Under the pieces are notes generated by a model, which saw only the letters and a program-made list of their open reading frames with translations, was not told where the DNA came from and ran no database searches. A program made the translations under genes and the position numbers. From an uncultured Fibrobacter sp. (GTDB lineage: Bacteria; Fibrobacterota; Fibrobacteria; Fibrobacterales; Fibrobacteraceae), in contig CAMKMX010000015.1 of the NCBI GenBank assembly GCA_946414025.1, positions 1-57,948 of the forward strand: DNA of 57,948 bases, read 5' to 3'. Below are positions 8,287 through 18,600 of this stretch, piece by piece. Every line of letters begins with the position of its first letter. The stretch's first letter is position 1.

Positions 8287-8372
8287 TTTTCCCTAGGAAT
8301 CGTACGGAAAAAGGCCGCAGGAGCGACCTTTTGTTTGATTCCGGCGTAGTACCGTCCAGGAATCCGAAACAA

Positions 8373-8834
8373 TCATTCATAAAAAACAGGTCTGTACGTA
8401 CAAGTTGAAATCGTATCTTTCTTATCAACTCTTTCAAACGTGAATGATTTATAGACCTTTTCTTCGTCAAAAAACACTTCAAAATATACAGTTTCGCTAG
8501 CGTCTCCTGAAGAACCAAATAGAATAAAGTCTTTGTTTCTTTTTTTTACAGAAAAATCGTTAACCAAAGCAATGGTACAATACAATTCCTTCGGGAAGAA
8601 AATAATATTTCCATCAACAGAAAGTTTGATACTTATATCTGGAAAAGAATAACCATCCCAGTAAGGAAAGCACGCTTTGCTTGTTTCTCTCCTTGTTTTT
8701 TCTAACTCAATTGAAACGAAAGTCTTGCCCATTTTCTTTTCACATACAGTTAATCCAGTTGGTTTAACTAGACAATCTTGAGAATAATTTGCAGAAAAAA
8801 GAAAGAGAAATGTAACGACTATTTTCTTTATCAT
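8373..8834 (-). CDS. Secreted protein, candidate immunity to the Tlde1-like tip
   Basis: 153 aa with a signal peptide (MIKKIVVTFLFLFSANYSQ) and three cysteines in the first ~40 mature residues or so (DCLVKP, VCEKK, ACFPYW) plus one near the end. It starts 10 bp after the full-length Rhs gene. Immunity proteins for Tlde1 L,D-transpeptidase-fold effectors are periplasmic, which agrees with this signal peptide. No sequence family recognised, so assignment rests on position and export signal. The gene is AT-rich, like the other immunity-like genes here. Confidence 0.7.
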   Translation of the reverse strand: MIKKIVVTFLFLFSANYSQDCLVKPTGLTVCEKKMGKTFVSIELEKTRRETSKACFPYWDGYSFPDISIKLSVDGNIIFFPKELYCTIALVNDFSVKKRNKDFILFGSSGDASETVYFEVFFDEEKVYKSFTFERVDKKDTISTCTYRPVFYE

Positions 8835-8844
8835 CTAATAAATC

Positions 8845-11800
8845 CTATTCGCCTTCAACTTCAATTTCGTGCGGGTTAACAAAAACATTGCCAGGGCCAT
8901 CGTCTAAATCTTCTAAGGCATCAGGGACAACAATCAATTTATTATCCCCGCTATTTGCAATGCGCATTCTATCATCCCGATCAAAAATTGTACAACCAGA
9001 AGAAGCATCAAAATCATTTGCAGCTCTTCTTCCATGAATCAAGAAAAGATCTCGTCCATACATTTCATTATCTTCATCAGGAGTCAGTTTCATATATTTT
9101 TTGTACTTACCCTGGGGATGTTTTTTAATCATTGGTGAAATTGTATAAGTTCCTGCAGGGAGAGGGCCTGTCATGCGGACACCCTCGTATTTAGCATTAT
9201 TAAAACCTTTTCCGTTTCCCGCATAACCATATGCGACAAAGGTACGCGCGCCAGTATTATTATTGATATAAGTTAACCTACCCGAATTTTGCGCGTATTC
9301 CCAAGCCATTCCATCCGGATCCACCCCATTAATCGGATTATTCCCATTTCCCACATACAGATACGGGCTCGCGAATTGCCTTGCGGGGTCTACAGAAATC
9401 CACAACCCCAGCATTAAATCAAGATATCTTGCTCCCCAATAACCGAGCTCGATTTCATCATCCAGTTCTTTTCCAGTATAGTTTTCGGTAACTTTATCCG
9501 TTAATACTGTCAAGTCAATTTTTTCTCCGTAACTTCTATAATCGTAGGCATGCTGCAACATGGGTGGCCCAGCAGTTGTTCCCGTAGTGCGATATACAGC
9601 CATTGTGGAACCGAGGTGGTTTTTCAGATACCATTCAAACGAAGTGTTCATGGAATCAAAATAATGCGCCGGTTCTACGCCATATCTGCCTAATCCCTGC
9701 GGCAGGCTAACAACAACCCATGTCTCATTTCCATTTCCGCTATTGCCGGTACGGATTTCAGTTCCTATACCTGTGTAGTGGGTAACATGTTCAACAGGCC
9801 ATTCGCCTGAACCGGTTCCTTTACGAAGCCTCGTTTTCGAAATTCTCTTTCCGTTGCCATCGTACTTCATCACTAGTTTTAAAGAATCCCCATTTTCGAT
9901 TTCACGAACAAACTCCACGGGCATTCCCCTCCAGTCGTAGGAGATTTTCATTTTCTTGGATTTATCTTCAATTAGATTTCCTTCACTATCATAGACAAAG
10001 TTGTTTGCGTCACTCATATTGTGGTCATCAGCCGTTCCGCCCATTCCGTTCGCCACGGACTTTAGCCTGTTGGTATTGGCATAATAAGCATACTCGCCAC
10101 CAGCATTCTTTGCAATACTAGTATCTCGCCGTTGAACGGTCATTCTTCCTTGTGCGTCATACTCAAAGACTTCATCGAAGTAGTCCTGTTCCACATCATC
10201 GGCACTTGTCAACCTATTCAATTGGTCGTAGGCATAGGCCACATCACGATACTGGCCAAAGTCCGCATTTCCGTGGGCCAGTTCATGCACCATACGGCTA
10301 ATGTTGCCGTTATATTGCGGGGTGCAGTTGGCATCGCCACAGTCCTCGTAATGGAGGGTCTCGGAGTAGAGGCTGTTTGATTCCTGTCCGTCGGAATTGG
10401 CGCTATATGTGGCCGACTTTACGGTTCCACTGATATGGTAGGTGTAGGCAAGCGTGATTGCGTCGCCCATCTTCACCTCCCTCACATTTCCCGTCGGGTA
10501 GTAGGAGTAATGCGCCAGCAGCACCTCGTCACCACCTCCGTTCTTCGAGAACAAGCTGTCTATGCGGCCAAGGCGGTCGTAGGTGTAACGTTCTGTAATG
10601 GCCCGCGAGGTCCCGCCGCCGTTCACGCCGTAGGGGTATTTCTTGACCATTGTCACCTTGCCGCCAAGGTCGTATTCCGTCTCCACGGCGAGCATTTTCA
10701 GGCTGTCTGCAGGCATAGTCGGGTCGTAAGTGTAAGTCGCCGCCACTCGCCCGTACTTGTCGTAGGTATTTGCAGTCGACACCCGAGTAACGTTGCCGCT
10801 GCCGTCGACGGACACGTCGGATATCACCGCCACCGTGCGGGTCTTGCCGTACTTGAACGCGTCAGTTTGGACCGACGCCGGATAAAGTTCCACGCCCAAG
10901 GTGTCCCTGGCGGGCATACGGTCATAGAACGTACGCGCTACCGTACCGGGAGTGAGTTCGGCGATAGTCGGGCTGTTCCTGTTCTGCACATTGCCAAAAT
11001 ACGCTCTTGCCGCGCCGCTGTCAAGCGCAGTTTTCCATTCACCAGTGTAAATCGGCCTATCTAGGTTGTCATAGACGGTAACGGAATACGCCCCGGAGTC
11101 AATCTGCCTCTGCGTCTGTGTCGCGCGGACGCGGCCCATCAGGTCATAGAATGTCCTTGTCTCCCCTGCGTCGGGCTCCTTGCTCCTGACAACACGGCTC
11201 TGGGCATCGTAGCCGTATTCATTCGGGGTAACGCAGTTCGCGGGTCTTGGCGTATAGCCGCAACTCATTGGCGGGTGCGACCTAACCACGTTTCCGCGGG
11301 CATCCAGTTCGTTCACGCTGCGGGCGAGCAGCCTGCCCGTACTGTCCAGCGAACCGCTCACGATTACACGGCCCTCGCCGTCCTTCACCGTGAACGCCCT
11401 GCGACCGTCCTGGTCCGTGTTCAGTTCCCACAGGTGGGTGGGGCCCGCATCCCTCGTAGCGCGATAGTTCGTGTCGCCGTCGTAGGCCCGTCCGTGGCGC
11501 ACGGCTGCTACGGCGGAGTTCAGGCTGGCCGAGTCCAGCAGGTTGACGCCTGACAAGTTGACGCCCGAAGAATAGGACCTTACCAAGTGCGTCCGCCCAT
11601 CTACGCCCGTAACGCCGAAGGCACTACCTGGAGCGCCCTCCACATCCTTGGTGGCCATGGGGTCGGGTTTCCATTTCGTTTCCACATAGGGGACACCGCC
11701 TGCGTCGGGATAATCCGGGTTCGACGCGGTGTAGTAGGACTTTGCCATGCCGGAGTTGTGGGCTGTCTTGCGCTCGGAATTGCAGTCGGCTGCCCCCTTG

Positions 11801-14800
11801 CAGGGGAGAGCGAAGGGCAGGTACTTTTTCCAGGTGCGGCCCATTCCGTCGTGCTCGGAATCAGTCACCAGCAGTTCCTCCGCACCGTCGTAGGCGCGAC
11901 TCTCCAGTTCCTCCCCCGCCGTGTTGGTAAAGCGCACCGCATAAGTGGTCGGCTTAGCCGCTGTAACAGCAGTCAGGATGGCGTCATCGAGGCTCGACGC
12001 GCCATTGGCGGAAATGGAGAGCGCGTAAACGGAAGAACCGTCAAACAGGGATTTCGCAAGGAACACGGTGTCACGTTTCCATGTGCCGCCACCCGAAACT
12101 GTATTCGTGTTTACCGAAGTTTCGTTCTTTGAAATTTCGACTGTCAGGGTTCCCGTATGCCAGAGCATCAGTACCGCACCGCTATCCGCAAGCAATCTCC
12201 CCGCCTGGAGGGGTAAGTCCTGGGTTATGCGGGCTCCGCTCGAAAGTTCCAGGTGCCTCGAACCCTGCGGCGAAATTCCCCGGACACTATGCGCAGACCC
12301 GGATACGTTCCATCCATGCAACCAGTCCGACTCGAAATCACCCCCCGAAAGCAACTGACCCGCGGAATATTGGACGGCGTCCGTCCTGTTCGCTACCTGG
12401 GAAGCCAAAGACGTTCGCGGGTGCGTCAAGGAGAAAACGGTGTCGCCCACGGCAATCTCCTGCATGGGGGGTGTCGGTGACGAAGGGTCCGGAGTCCCAT
12501 AGACAAGTTCCCCTGTAGAACTATAGACAGCGACTTTTTCCGTCTTCACCGAATTCCATGGATTCGCTATACCGTCCATGGCGGACCAATCATCTGCCAG
12601 ACTCCAAGTATAGACGCTTTCGCTGCCCGACGGGCAATCCGTAAGGCACTGGTCCAGCAAAACAAAGGAAATGTTACGGACTGCGGCCGCCTGCAAACCA
12701 TTTGCAAGCACAAAGCGGAAAGTATGCCTATTTCCGGAAGATGTTCGCGAAACAGCAATACCATCGCCGAGCGACATCAGCGTGCCGGCAACAGAAAGCG
12801 TATCGGTGCCGATAACGAGCATAGGTACATGACTTGCAGGGTGAGTCACATAAAAATCCACATATACAGGGCCGACAAGGCTCGAATCACCGTCATTGCG
12901 GACTTCTAGGGAGACGTTGCCTACGGCATCATTCACGTACCCGTTGGGTATTCCCATTCCCTCAGCATGAACGGTCTCGTTCACGGTCAACTTTAGACTC
13001 TTTTTCGTATAGCCGTTACAGGGCCACATTTCCGTCCCATAGACAAGATTGCCATTGGCATCAAATAGTGCCATATTTGGATTATCCGTCAGCTCACTTG
13101 CATCCACCCAACTGGCAAAACCGCGCCAATCGTAATTCTGCCATGGATCTAGATGCACGGCAAGGTCCATTCCTCCAGGAGGAGCACTCGCCCCCGGCTG
13201 GATTTGCGCATCATCAGAAAACTTAACCCTGTAAACAAACAGGTTCTCTTCGCACTGTTCAGTCACCTTACTTTGTACTGCAGACGGATTCTGGTAGTTT
13301 TCAAACACTAGCCGTGACGCATCCAGGTTTTCGTTGCCATTATAGTAGAAGCGCAGTTCGTAACCGCCAATATTGGCAGTAGCATTCCCCTTGTTCACCA
13401 CATCGAGTTTCAAATTCGCCGCACCTGTCGAAGTGGAATTATCCGAGAAACGTATAAGCAAATCCGTATAAGGGTTGAACGACGATGACGAGACGGCAGA
13501 GCTGCTGGACACCGCAGATGAGCTGCTGACCGGAATTGAAGAGGAACTGACCGACTGCACCGAAGAACTGGAAATAGGATTCGATGAAGAATTGGGCGGG
13601 TAAACAGAAGAACTGCTTTGTCCAGTAGTCGAACTAGACGACCAAAGACTTGAACTTGATGAAGATGAATTGTCACCACAATCCGCCGCCCACGATGGAG
13701 CCTCACCCCACAGGAGAGTTCCGTCTCCGTCATAAAGCGGGGCCTTAGGCGCATACTGCCTACGCCGAAGTGTATCGCCACCAGCATAGAAATCTCCGAT
13801 GGACCAGTCATCCACCTTATTCATCCTTCCGTTTGTCCCGTAAACGAATCCCGTCTTGCTGTCCTGATAGGAGCGGTTCGCAAGTAAAGTCTGGGCAGAC
13901 TTGCCAATATAGCGCAGCCGGAATCGACCGTCGCCACAGGCTTCATAGGAAACATCCACGTTGGGGTCCGTGTACCAATGGTGAGCCGCAGGCAAAGGTA
14001 AAGTAGAGGGCCTTTCCGCAAAGACTCCATAATAGTCATAGTGCCACCCTGCAGAAAGAGTCTTTCCCGCCCCCGAGTAGTTCACTATCCCGCTCGCCAC
14101 ATCCAGCTGGTATCTCTTGAACCAGGTCTCGTCACCAACCAATACGGCAAGGCCCGAGGGGGTGTGCGACGGATGGAGGCTTCCGTCAACAACCACGACC
14201 GTCCGGGTCGCAGTAGAACTTCCCCCATATGAATCCGTCACCTTCACCGTGTAAGTATAGCTTCCGGTAGGCTTGACCGCCGTCTTGCGAATGTCGCCAT
14301 GTCGAGAGCGAATGTAAAACACCTTCCTGTTTGTAGCCGTGTTCACATTGTTTTTTATAACATTTTCATAATCATCCCAATAATCTGCCGGGGTCCCAAC
14401 TTCTATCCAAGAAGGATGGGGACCCACCAGTTCCATGGTAAAGTCATCACCGTCCACATCGGTGACGAGAGGGCGCATAAAATAGTCCTCGCCCTCATAT
14501 ATCGTGTCGGGGCCGGACGTAGAAAATTGAATCACGGGAGATGTATTCACAAGTCCTTCCGTACAGAAACCCGAAATCCCCGAATTTGTCCTAAACTTTT
14601 GCCAGTTGTACGAAGTCGCTGTAGTCATACGCACTTCATGACACCCCTGTTCAGAGAACCAAGACGGAGCAGTACCCCACAATCGATTGCCGGAATGGTC
14701 GTAAAGGGCCTCGTATTGGTTATAAAAGAGGTTTCGCTGCATGGCCCGAGCCGTATAGTTCGTCGCCCAGCGGAATGCGGAATAATCCACATAGGCATTT

Positions 14801-15630
14801 CTCTCTGTTGCAGCGACATACCCTTGATTCACATCTAAGAACGCCCAGATGTCCTTGTCTTGTAACGGACTATAGTAATAGGGGTCCGTGGAACCTGCCA
14901 CCTCGTTGTAACCGACTTGAAATTCTCCCGATCTTGCCCCCGCCCCGATAGAGACTTCACCGCTGAACCTGTGGCGTATCACAAAATTCCCTTGTCCGCA
15001 ATCTAACACCTGCACGCAACCGTTGGATGGTTTTTTCCAGACATTGACTACGGGTTGTCTTCCCGACATGCGCGTAGCGTAATAATCTATGTAGGGGCTT
15101 TGAAGGGTCCTTGCGGCGGTCGCTGTGTTCTTTAACGATGTGTATATTTCCATCTGCCGTCCGTAACTGGCCGCGGAATCATGCATGGCAATTACCACCC
15201 CGTAATAGTTCGAGGGTGGATTTATGACACTGAATGAATACGATATACTTTGGGACTCGCCTGTTGCCGTATTCCGTACTCGAAGTGTTCCCGAATATGT
15301 TCCCGCTGCCGGAGGAAAACCGGAAAGTTCAAGCCAGAAGATCTGGTTGTTCTGCCAATGGTAATAGGCGTTGTCCAGGCTGGAATTGTATGCAGGGCGG
15401 CCATTTGGTTTTAGCCAGCCCGCATTCCCAGAAACATTTTCCAGAACATAGGGGGCAACCCCCTGTTCGCGTTCCGTGGAGCCGTTGCCCGACACGCCGT
15501 CTATGAACACCGGAACAAAAGCCTTTTCACCCAAAATAAACTGTGTGGGACTATCGCCGGGAATTCGGACAGACAACTGACCAAAGGACAATCCCAGAAG
15601 GGCCAATATGAAAGTGAGGACCATTCTCAA
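8845..15630 (-). CDS. Full-length Rhs toxin (TcC-like half) with carbohydrate-binding-like modules and a Tlde1-like tip (cassette A)
   Basis: 2261 aa. A signal peptide (ILALLGLSFGQ) is followed by several beta-rich modules to about residue 1190. Four end in a recurring motif (NRLWGTAPSW, GTLLWGEAPSW, NLVYGTEMW, ELVYGTPD). Between the second and third lies a poly-serine linker (residues ~655-717). The third, about 727-873, has VVNKGNATANIGGYELRFYY, reminiscent of family 3 carbohydrate-binding modules. Rhs repeats and core fill about 1200-2104, ending NPINGVDPDG. The tip (2105-2261) has GPLPAGTYTI, FLIHG near 2197 and SSGCTIF near 2210. This is the DUF2778/Tlde1 arrangement of a His-Gly and an SxGC catalytic cysteine, which attacks peptidoglycan peptides. 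The start is TTG at 15630 (TTGA overlap with the previous stop) or ATG at 15624. Confidence 0.85.
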   Translation of the reverse strand: MRMVLTFILALLGLSFGQLSVRIPGDSPTQFILGEKAFVPVFIDGVSGNGSTEREQGVAPYVLENVSGNAGWLKPNGRPAYNSSLDNAYYHWQNNQIFWLELSGFPPAAGTYSGTLRVRNTATGESQSISYSFSVINPPSNYYGVVIAMHDSAASYGRQMEIYTSLKNTATAARTLQSPYIDYYATRMSGRQPVVNVWKKPSNGCVQVLDCGQGNFVIRHRFSGEVSIGAGARSGEFQVGYNEVAGSTDPYYYSPLQDKDIWAFLDVNQGYVAATERNAYVDYSAFRWATNYTARAMQRNLFYNQYEALYDHSGNRLWGTAPSWFSEQGCHEVRMTTATSYNWQKFRTNSGISGFCTEGLVNTSPVIQFSTSGPDTIYEGEDYFMRPLVTDVDGDDFTMELVGPHPSWIEVGTPADYWDDYENVIKNNVNTATNRKVFYIRSRHGDIRKTAVKPTGSYTYTVKVTDSYGGSSTATRTVVVVDGSLHPSHTPSGLAVLVGDETWFKRYQLDVASGIVNYSGAGKTLSAGWHYDYYGVFAERPSTLPLPAAHHWYTDPNVDVSYEACGDGRFRLRYIGKSAQTLLANRSYQDSKTGFVYGTNGRMNKVDDWSIGDFYAGGDTLRRRQYAPKAPLYDGDGTLLWGEAPSWAADCGDNSSSSSSSLWSSSSTTGQSSSSVYPPNSSSNPISSSSVQSVSSSSIPVSSSSAVSSSSAVSSSSFNPYTDLLIRFSDNSTSTGAANLKLDVVNKGNATANIGGYELRFYYNGNENLDASRLVFENYQNPSAVQSKVTEQCEENLFVYRVKFSDDAQIQPGASAPPGGMDLAVHLDPWQNYDWRGFASWVDASELTDNPNMALFDANGNLVYGTEMWPCNGYTKKSLKLTVNETVHAEGMGIPNGYVNDAVGNVSLEVRNDGDSSLVGPVYVDFYVTHPASHVPMLVIGTDTLSVAGTLMSLGDGIAVSRTSSGNRHTFRFVLANGLQAAAVRNISFVLLDQCLTDCPSGSESVYTWSLADDWSAMDGIANPWNSVKTEKVAVYSSTGELVYGTPDPSSPTPPMQEIAVGDTVFSLTHPRTSLASQVANRTDAVQYSAGQLLSGGDFESDWLHGWNVSGSAHSVRGISPQGSRHLELSSGARITQDLPLQAGRLLADSGAVLMLWHTGTLTVEISKNETSVNTNTVSGGGTWKRDTVFLAKSLFDGSSVYALSISANGASSLDDAILTAVTAAKPTTYAVRFTNTAGEELESRAYDGAEELLVTDSEHDGMGRTWKKYLPFALPCKGAADCNSERKTAHNSGMAKSYYTASNPDYPDAGGVPYVETKWKPDPMATKDVEGAPGSAFGVTGVDGRTHLVRSYSSGVNLSGVNLLDSASLNSAVAAVRHGRAYDGDTNYRATRDAGPTHLWELNTDQDGRRAFTVKDGEGRVIVSGSLDSTGRLLARSVNELDARGNVVRSHPPMSCGYTPRPANCVTPNEYGYDAQSRVVRSKEPDAGETRTFYDLMGRVRATQTQRQIDSGAYSVTVYDNLDRPIYTGEWKTALDSGAARAYFGNVQNRNSPTIAELTPGTVARTFYDRMPARDTLGVELYPASVQTDAFKYGKTRTVAVISDVSVDGSGNVTRVSTANTYDKYGRVAATYTYDPTMPADSLKMLAVETEYDLGGKVTMVKKYPYGVNGGGTSRAITERYTYDRLGRIDSLFSKNGGGDEVLLAHYSYYPTGNVREVKMGDAITLAYTYHISGTVKSATYSANSDGQESNSLYSETLHYEDCGDANCTPQYNGNISRMVHELAHGNADFGQYRDVAYAYDQLNRLTSADDVEQDYFDEVFEYDAQGRMTVQRRDTSIAKNAGGEYAYYANTNRLKSVANGMGGTADDHNMSDANNFVYDSEGNLIEDKSKKMKISYDWRGMPVEFVREIENGDSLKLVMKYDGNGKRISKTRLRKGTGSGEWPVEHVTHYTGIGTEIRTGNSGNGNETWVVVSLPQGLGRYGVEPAHYFDSMNTSFEWYLKNHLGSTMAVYRTTGTTAGPPMLQHAYDYRSYGEKIDLTVLTDKVTENYTGKELDDEIELGYWGARYLDLMLGLWISVDPARQFASPYLYVGNGNNPINGVDPDGMAWEYAQNSGRLTYINNNTGARTFVAYGYAGNGKGFNNAKYEGVRMTGPLPAGTYTISPMIKKHPQGKYKKYMKLTPDEDNEMYGRDLFLIHGRRAANDFDASSGCTIFDRDDRMRIANSGDNKLIVVPDALEDLDDGPGNVFVNPHEIEVEGE

Positions 15631-18600
15631 TTTTGGCCTCCGTTCCTGTATTCCCTGTGATGGGCCTTGAAACTGTTGCCATCGTCATCGCGAACCTGGA
15701 CAAGATGTCCGAACGGATCATATTCGTAATAAGTAGAAACGTTATCTTCGGAAACGAACCTGACCATGTTCCCGTAGCGGTCATACACGAATGTCCTTGA
15801 TTGTGCATCTGCAGGGTAAATTCTAAGGTATGACAAAAGGTAGCCCCCATAGAGCGTCAGCACATAAGGGTTCCCGGAGACTGTATCACGGACTGTTTCC
15901 CATGCCCGGCCTGATTTTCGCAAAGTATATTCAGCTATCAGAGTACGCCCCTGTTTTGGTACCGCATAACAACTAATTTGAGAAAAGCCATCAAACAAAA
16001 CAAGTTCGTTTTCTGTTACCCCATAGCCAAGTGAGTTGATTCCACAATTAGCCATGGCGATGGTATCCCTATGGGGAACAAAGCTTGCCACCTCGGAAAG
16101 GCCCGCCGGGAAGAACAGTCCCGTCTCGTACATTCCATCATGAGAATAATGCGTAGCCGTAGTCCGCCCGAACCCGTCGCGAGATTCCCGCACCCGGAAA
16201 TGCCAATCTACAAAACCAATCATTTCACCATCATAATCCGTTACCGTAGGAAAAGACTGCCCATGCGCCGGATCCGTACTCTGGAAAGGCGACACCGCAG
16301 ACAACAGGTTACCTCCACCCACGATTTCCCTAGGCTCTCGGCGACTCCTGAAATTTCCCCATCCGACATACGGCCTTTTCTTTCCCGGATAAACGGAATC
16401 GGGCATTTGCCTATACGGCGCAATGTCAAAGCTCCTCAGGCTGTCATTCACTTGAATCGAATTCCATGGCGATGTTGCAGGAACAGTCCCCGAATATAGG
16501 GCGGAGAGATAGTTCTGCGAAAGCATGTTCCGGCGGAACATTCCATTTGCAAGGGATGTGTCCCCATCAACTACCGAGTAGTGCGGCTTTTTCAAGGTCA
16601 ACTTACGCATCTCTTTTCCGTCCGGGGAGGGAGCCTTTGCAAGAGTCGCCGTAGGAAGTCCCGTTAGCGGGTCAAATTGGTGATTTTCCAACGCGCTTTT
16701 TCCCCATAACCCAATGTGCGAAGACGGCTGGTTGTCGTGACCCGTGTAACTTACCGAAGATACCTGGAAGGCGGGGTAGCGAATATACCTGAAACTCTTG
16801 GAATCCTTGCGGGAATCCTTGTCATAAAGCGCAATATATTGCTTTTCACAATTTTTGTCTTTCTTCCCGTCTTTGCACTTCAGGACCCTTTCATAACTCC
16901 ACCTTTCCACCTGACGGCCTACCTTACTTTTCTGGGTATTTTCAGCGCCTTCGGCCACACCGGGTGCAATATCCGGGACTCGAGTGCTATAGGCGGTGCT
17001 ATCCTGCCTAACCATCAAAGCGGAACTTCCGCCGCGATAGAACGAAATTTTTGTATTCAATCCCAAGAATGCCGTAAAGTCGTGATAGGCTACGGAACTT
17101 TCGAAGTCGGCGACATCCCGCTCGTCTTTTTCCGCGCCCGAATTGGCATCCATCTCCTGCAAGGTTATGGAATCTTGTCCATACTCCACAGCCTTGTATA
17201 TGATAGGGTAATAGCCCTCCTTCTGCGAACGCAACCACGATTTATGCAACACGAAGTTCTGGTCATCGCGAATCTCATCCTTCATTCCCTGCTTGTTGTA
17301 TGTCTTGGTATAAGTTCCCAAGAACCAGATAACAGAGACATCCATGTCGTTAAAATCAGAAAGTGAGGCGTTCAACGCAAGGGTATCATGCTGCACAGAA
17401 AGGGATGAATCCATCGAGAAACGTGACGTGGCGGCAAGGTAACGGGCATTGCGGATGTTTTCATCATAGAACGTAAAACTGGTCACCCCGTCCCTTACAA
17501 CCATCATCTTGCGGGTTTCTCCGAGGGCATGCTTGTTCGCATCAAGTAGGGTGAATGCCACAAGGAAGGGGCGCTCCTTGTATGTCCGGTCATCCTCGTA
17601 GCCACCCCACACGAAAATCCTTGTATTCACGCGAAGGAACGGTTGCAAGGCACTCCGAGTGTCTTCGTCTATAAAGTCCGCAGGAATGCCTGTCTCAGGC
17701 GTGACATATTCATACTCTGTCCGTCCATTGGATATTCCCGCCCCATAATTTTTCACCGTGACTTTGGGGTAGGTGATATTGGAACCGGGAACATAGAACA
17801 AGTCATTATCGCCAAAGCCCACTATCCTGGATTTTGGAGACAGGTCCATGTCGGGAAGGGCAAACGAGACCTTGCCCGAATAGAAGCGGTTCCCAATTAC
17901 CGTATTGTAAGCAGAATCAGGCAACTGTGCTATTTCACCGGGTTCATACGTGTATTCCGTCGTGACAGTCCGTCCGATGTCATGGCGGACAAGGCGCCTG
18001 ACCCGCAAATCGCCGCCCTTCATCTCGGACATTGAATTTCTAACCCAGAAGGAACCCTGTTTGGACTTGATTCCCCAATTCTTGCTCGAATTTATCTTGT
18101 CGGCGGCAGCTTGAAGGGCGGCATCCATATAGTGCATGGAACGGTCCAGCACAAGCAGGCGGCGGGCAGACCCGTCGTTTTTCGATAGCAATTTTAGCGG
18201 TTTTGCATCACCCAATACGGCAACGGAACGAGTCCTAGAACACCTGCCAAGACCACCAAAACCGCATTTTACCTTAGTTCCCATGTTGCCAAGAACATTG
18301 TACAAGACATTGCGCGATGTGTCTACTTCGCCAGACGTGGTTATTCCCACAGTATCAAGGTACTCAAAACCCGTTCCCCGATAGCCAGCGGGCCTTACCA
18401 CATCCCAAAAGGCAGAGCGGGGTCCCAAGCACTGTTCTCGCCAATACAGCGGAGATAGTTCCAGGCATATCTGGGAACTGTCCGATTCCGCAACCGAATA
18501 ATCCCCGGCAAAGTTTTTGCAGTAATCAGCACTTTCAAATTCCGCATACATGTTCTCGTTAGAATTTTCTTCTCCATCCTTGTAGACATCTCTCTCGTAA

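Noticed and set aside
6973..8349. 458-aa plus-strand ORF opposite cassette B
   Set aside because: It is antisense to a clear Rhs coding region, has no domain pattern, and the equivalent ORF opposite cassette D differs only as expected from duplication of the sense gene.
8845..15630. Full-length Rhs as a wall-associated WapA-type protein of Gram-positives
   Set aside because: The genome context is Gram-negative (OmpA, barrels, lipoproteins, Skp-like genes), and the two-chain layout and carbohydrate-binding-like modules fit better with a TcB/TcC-like shell.
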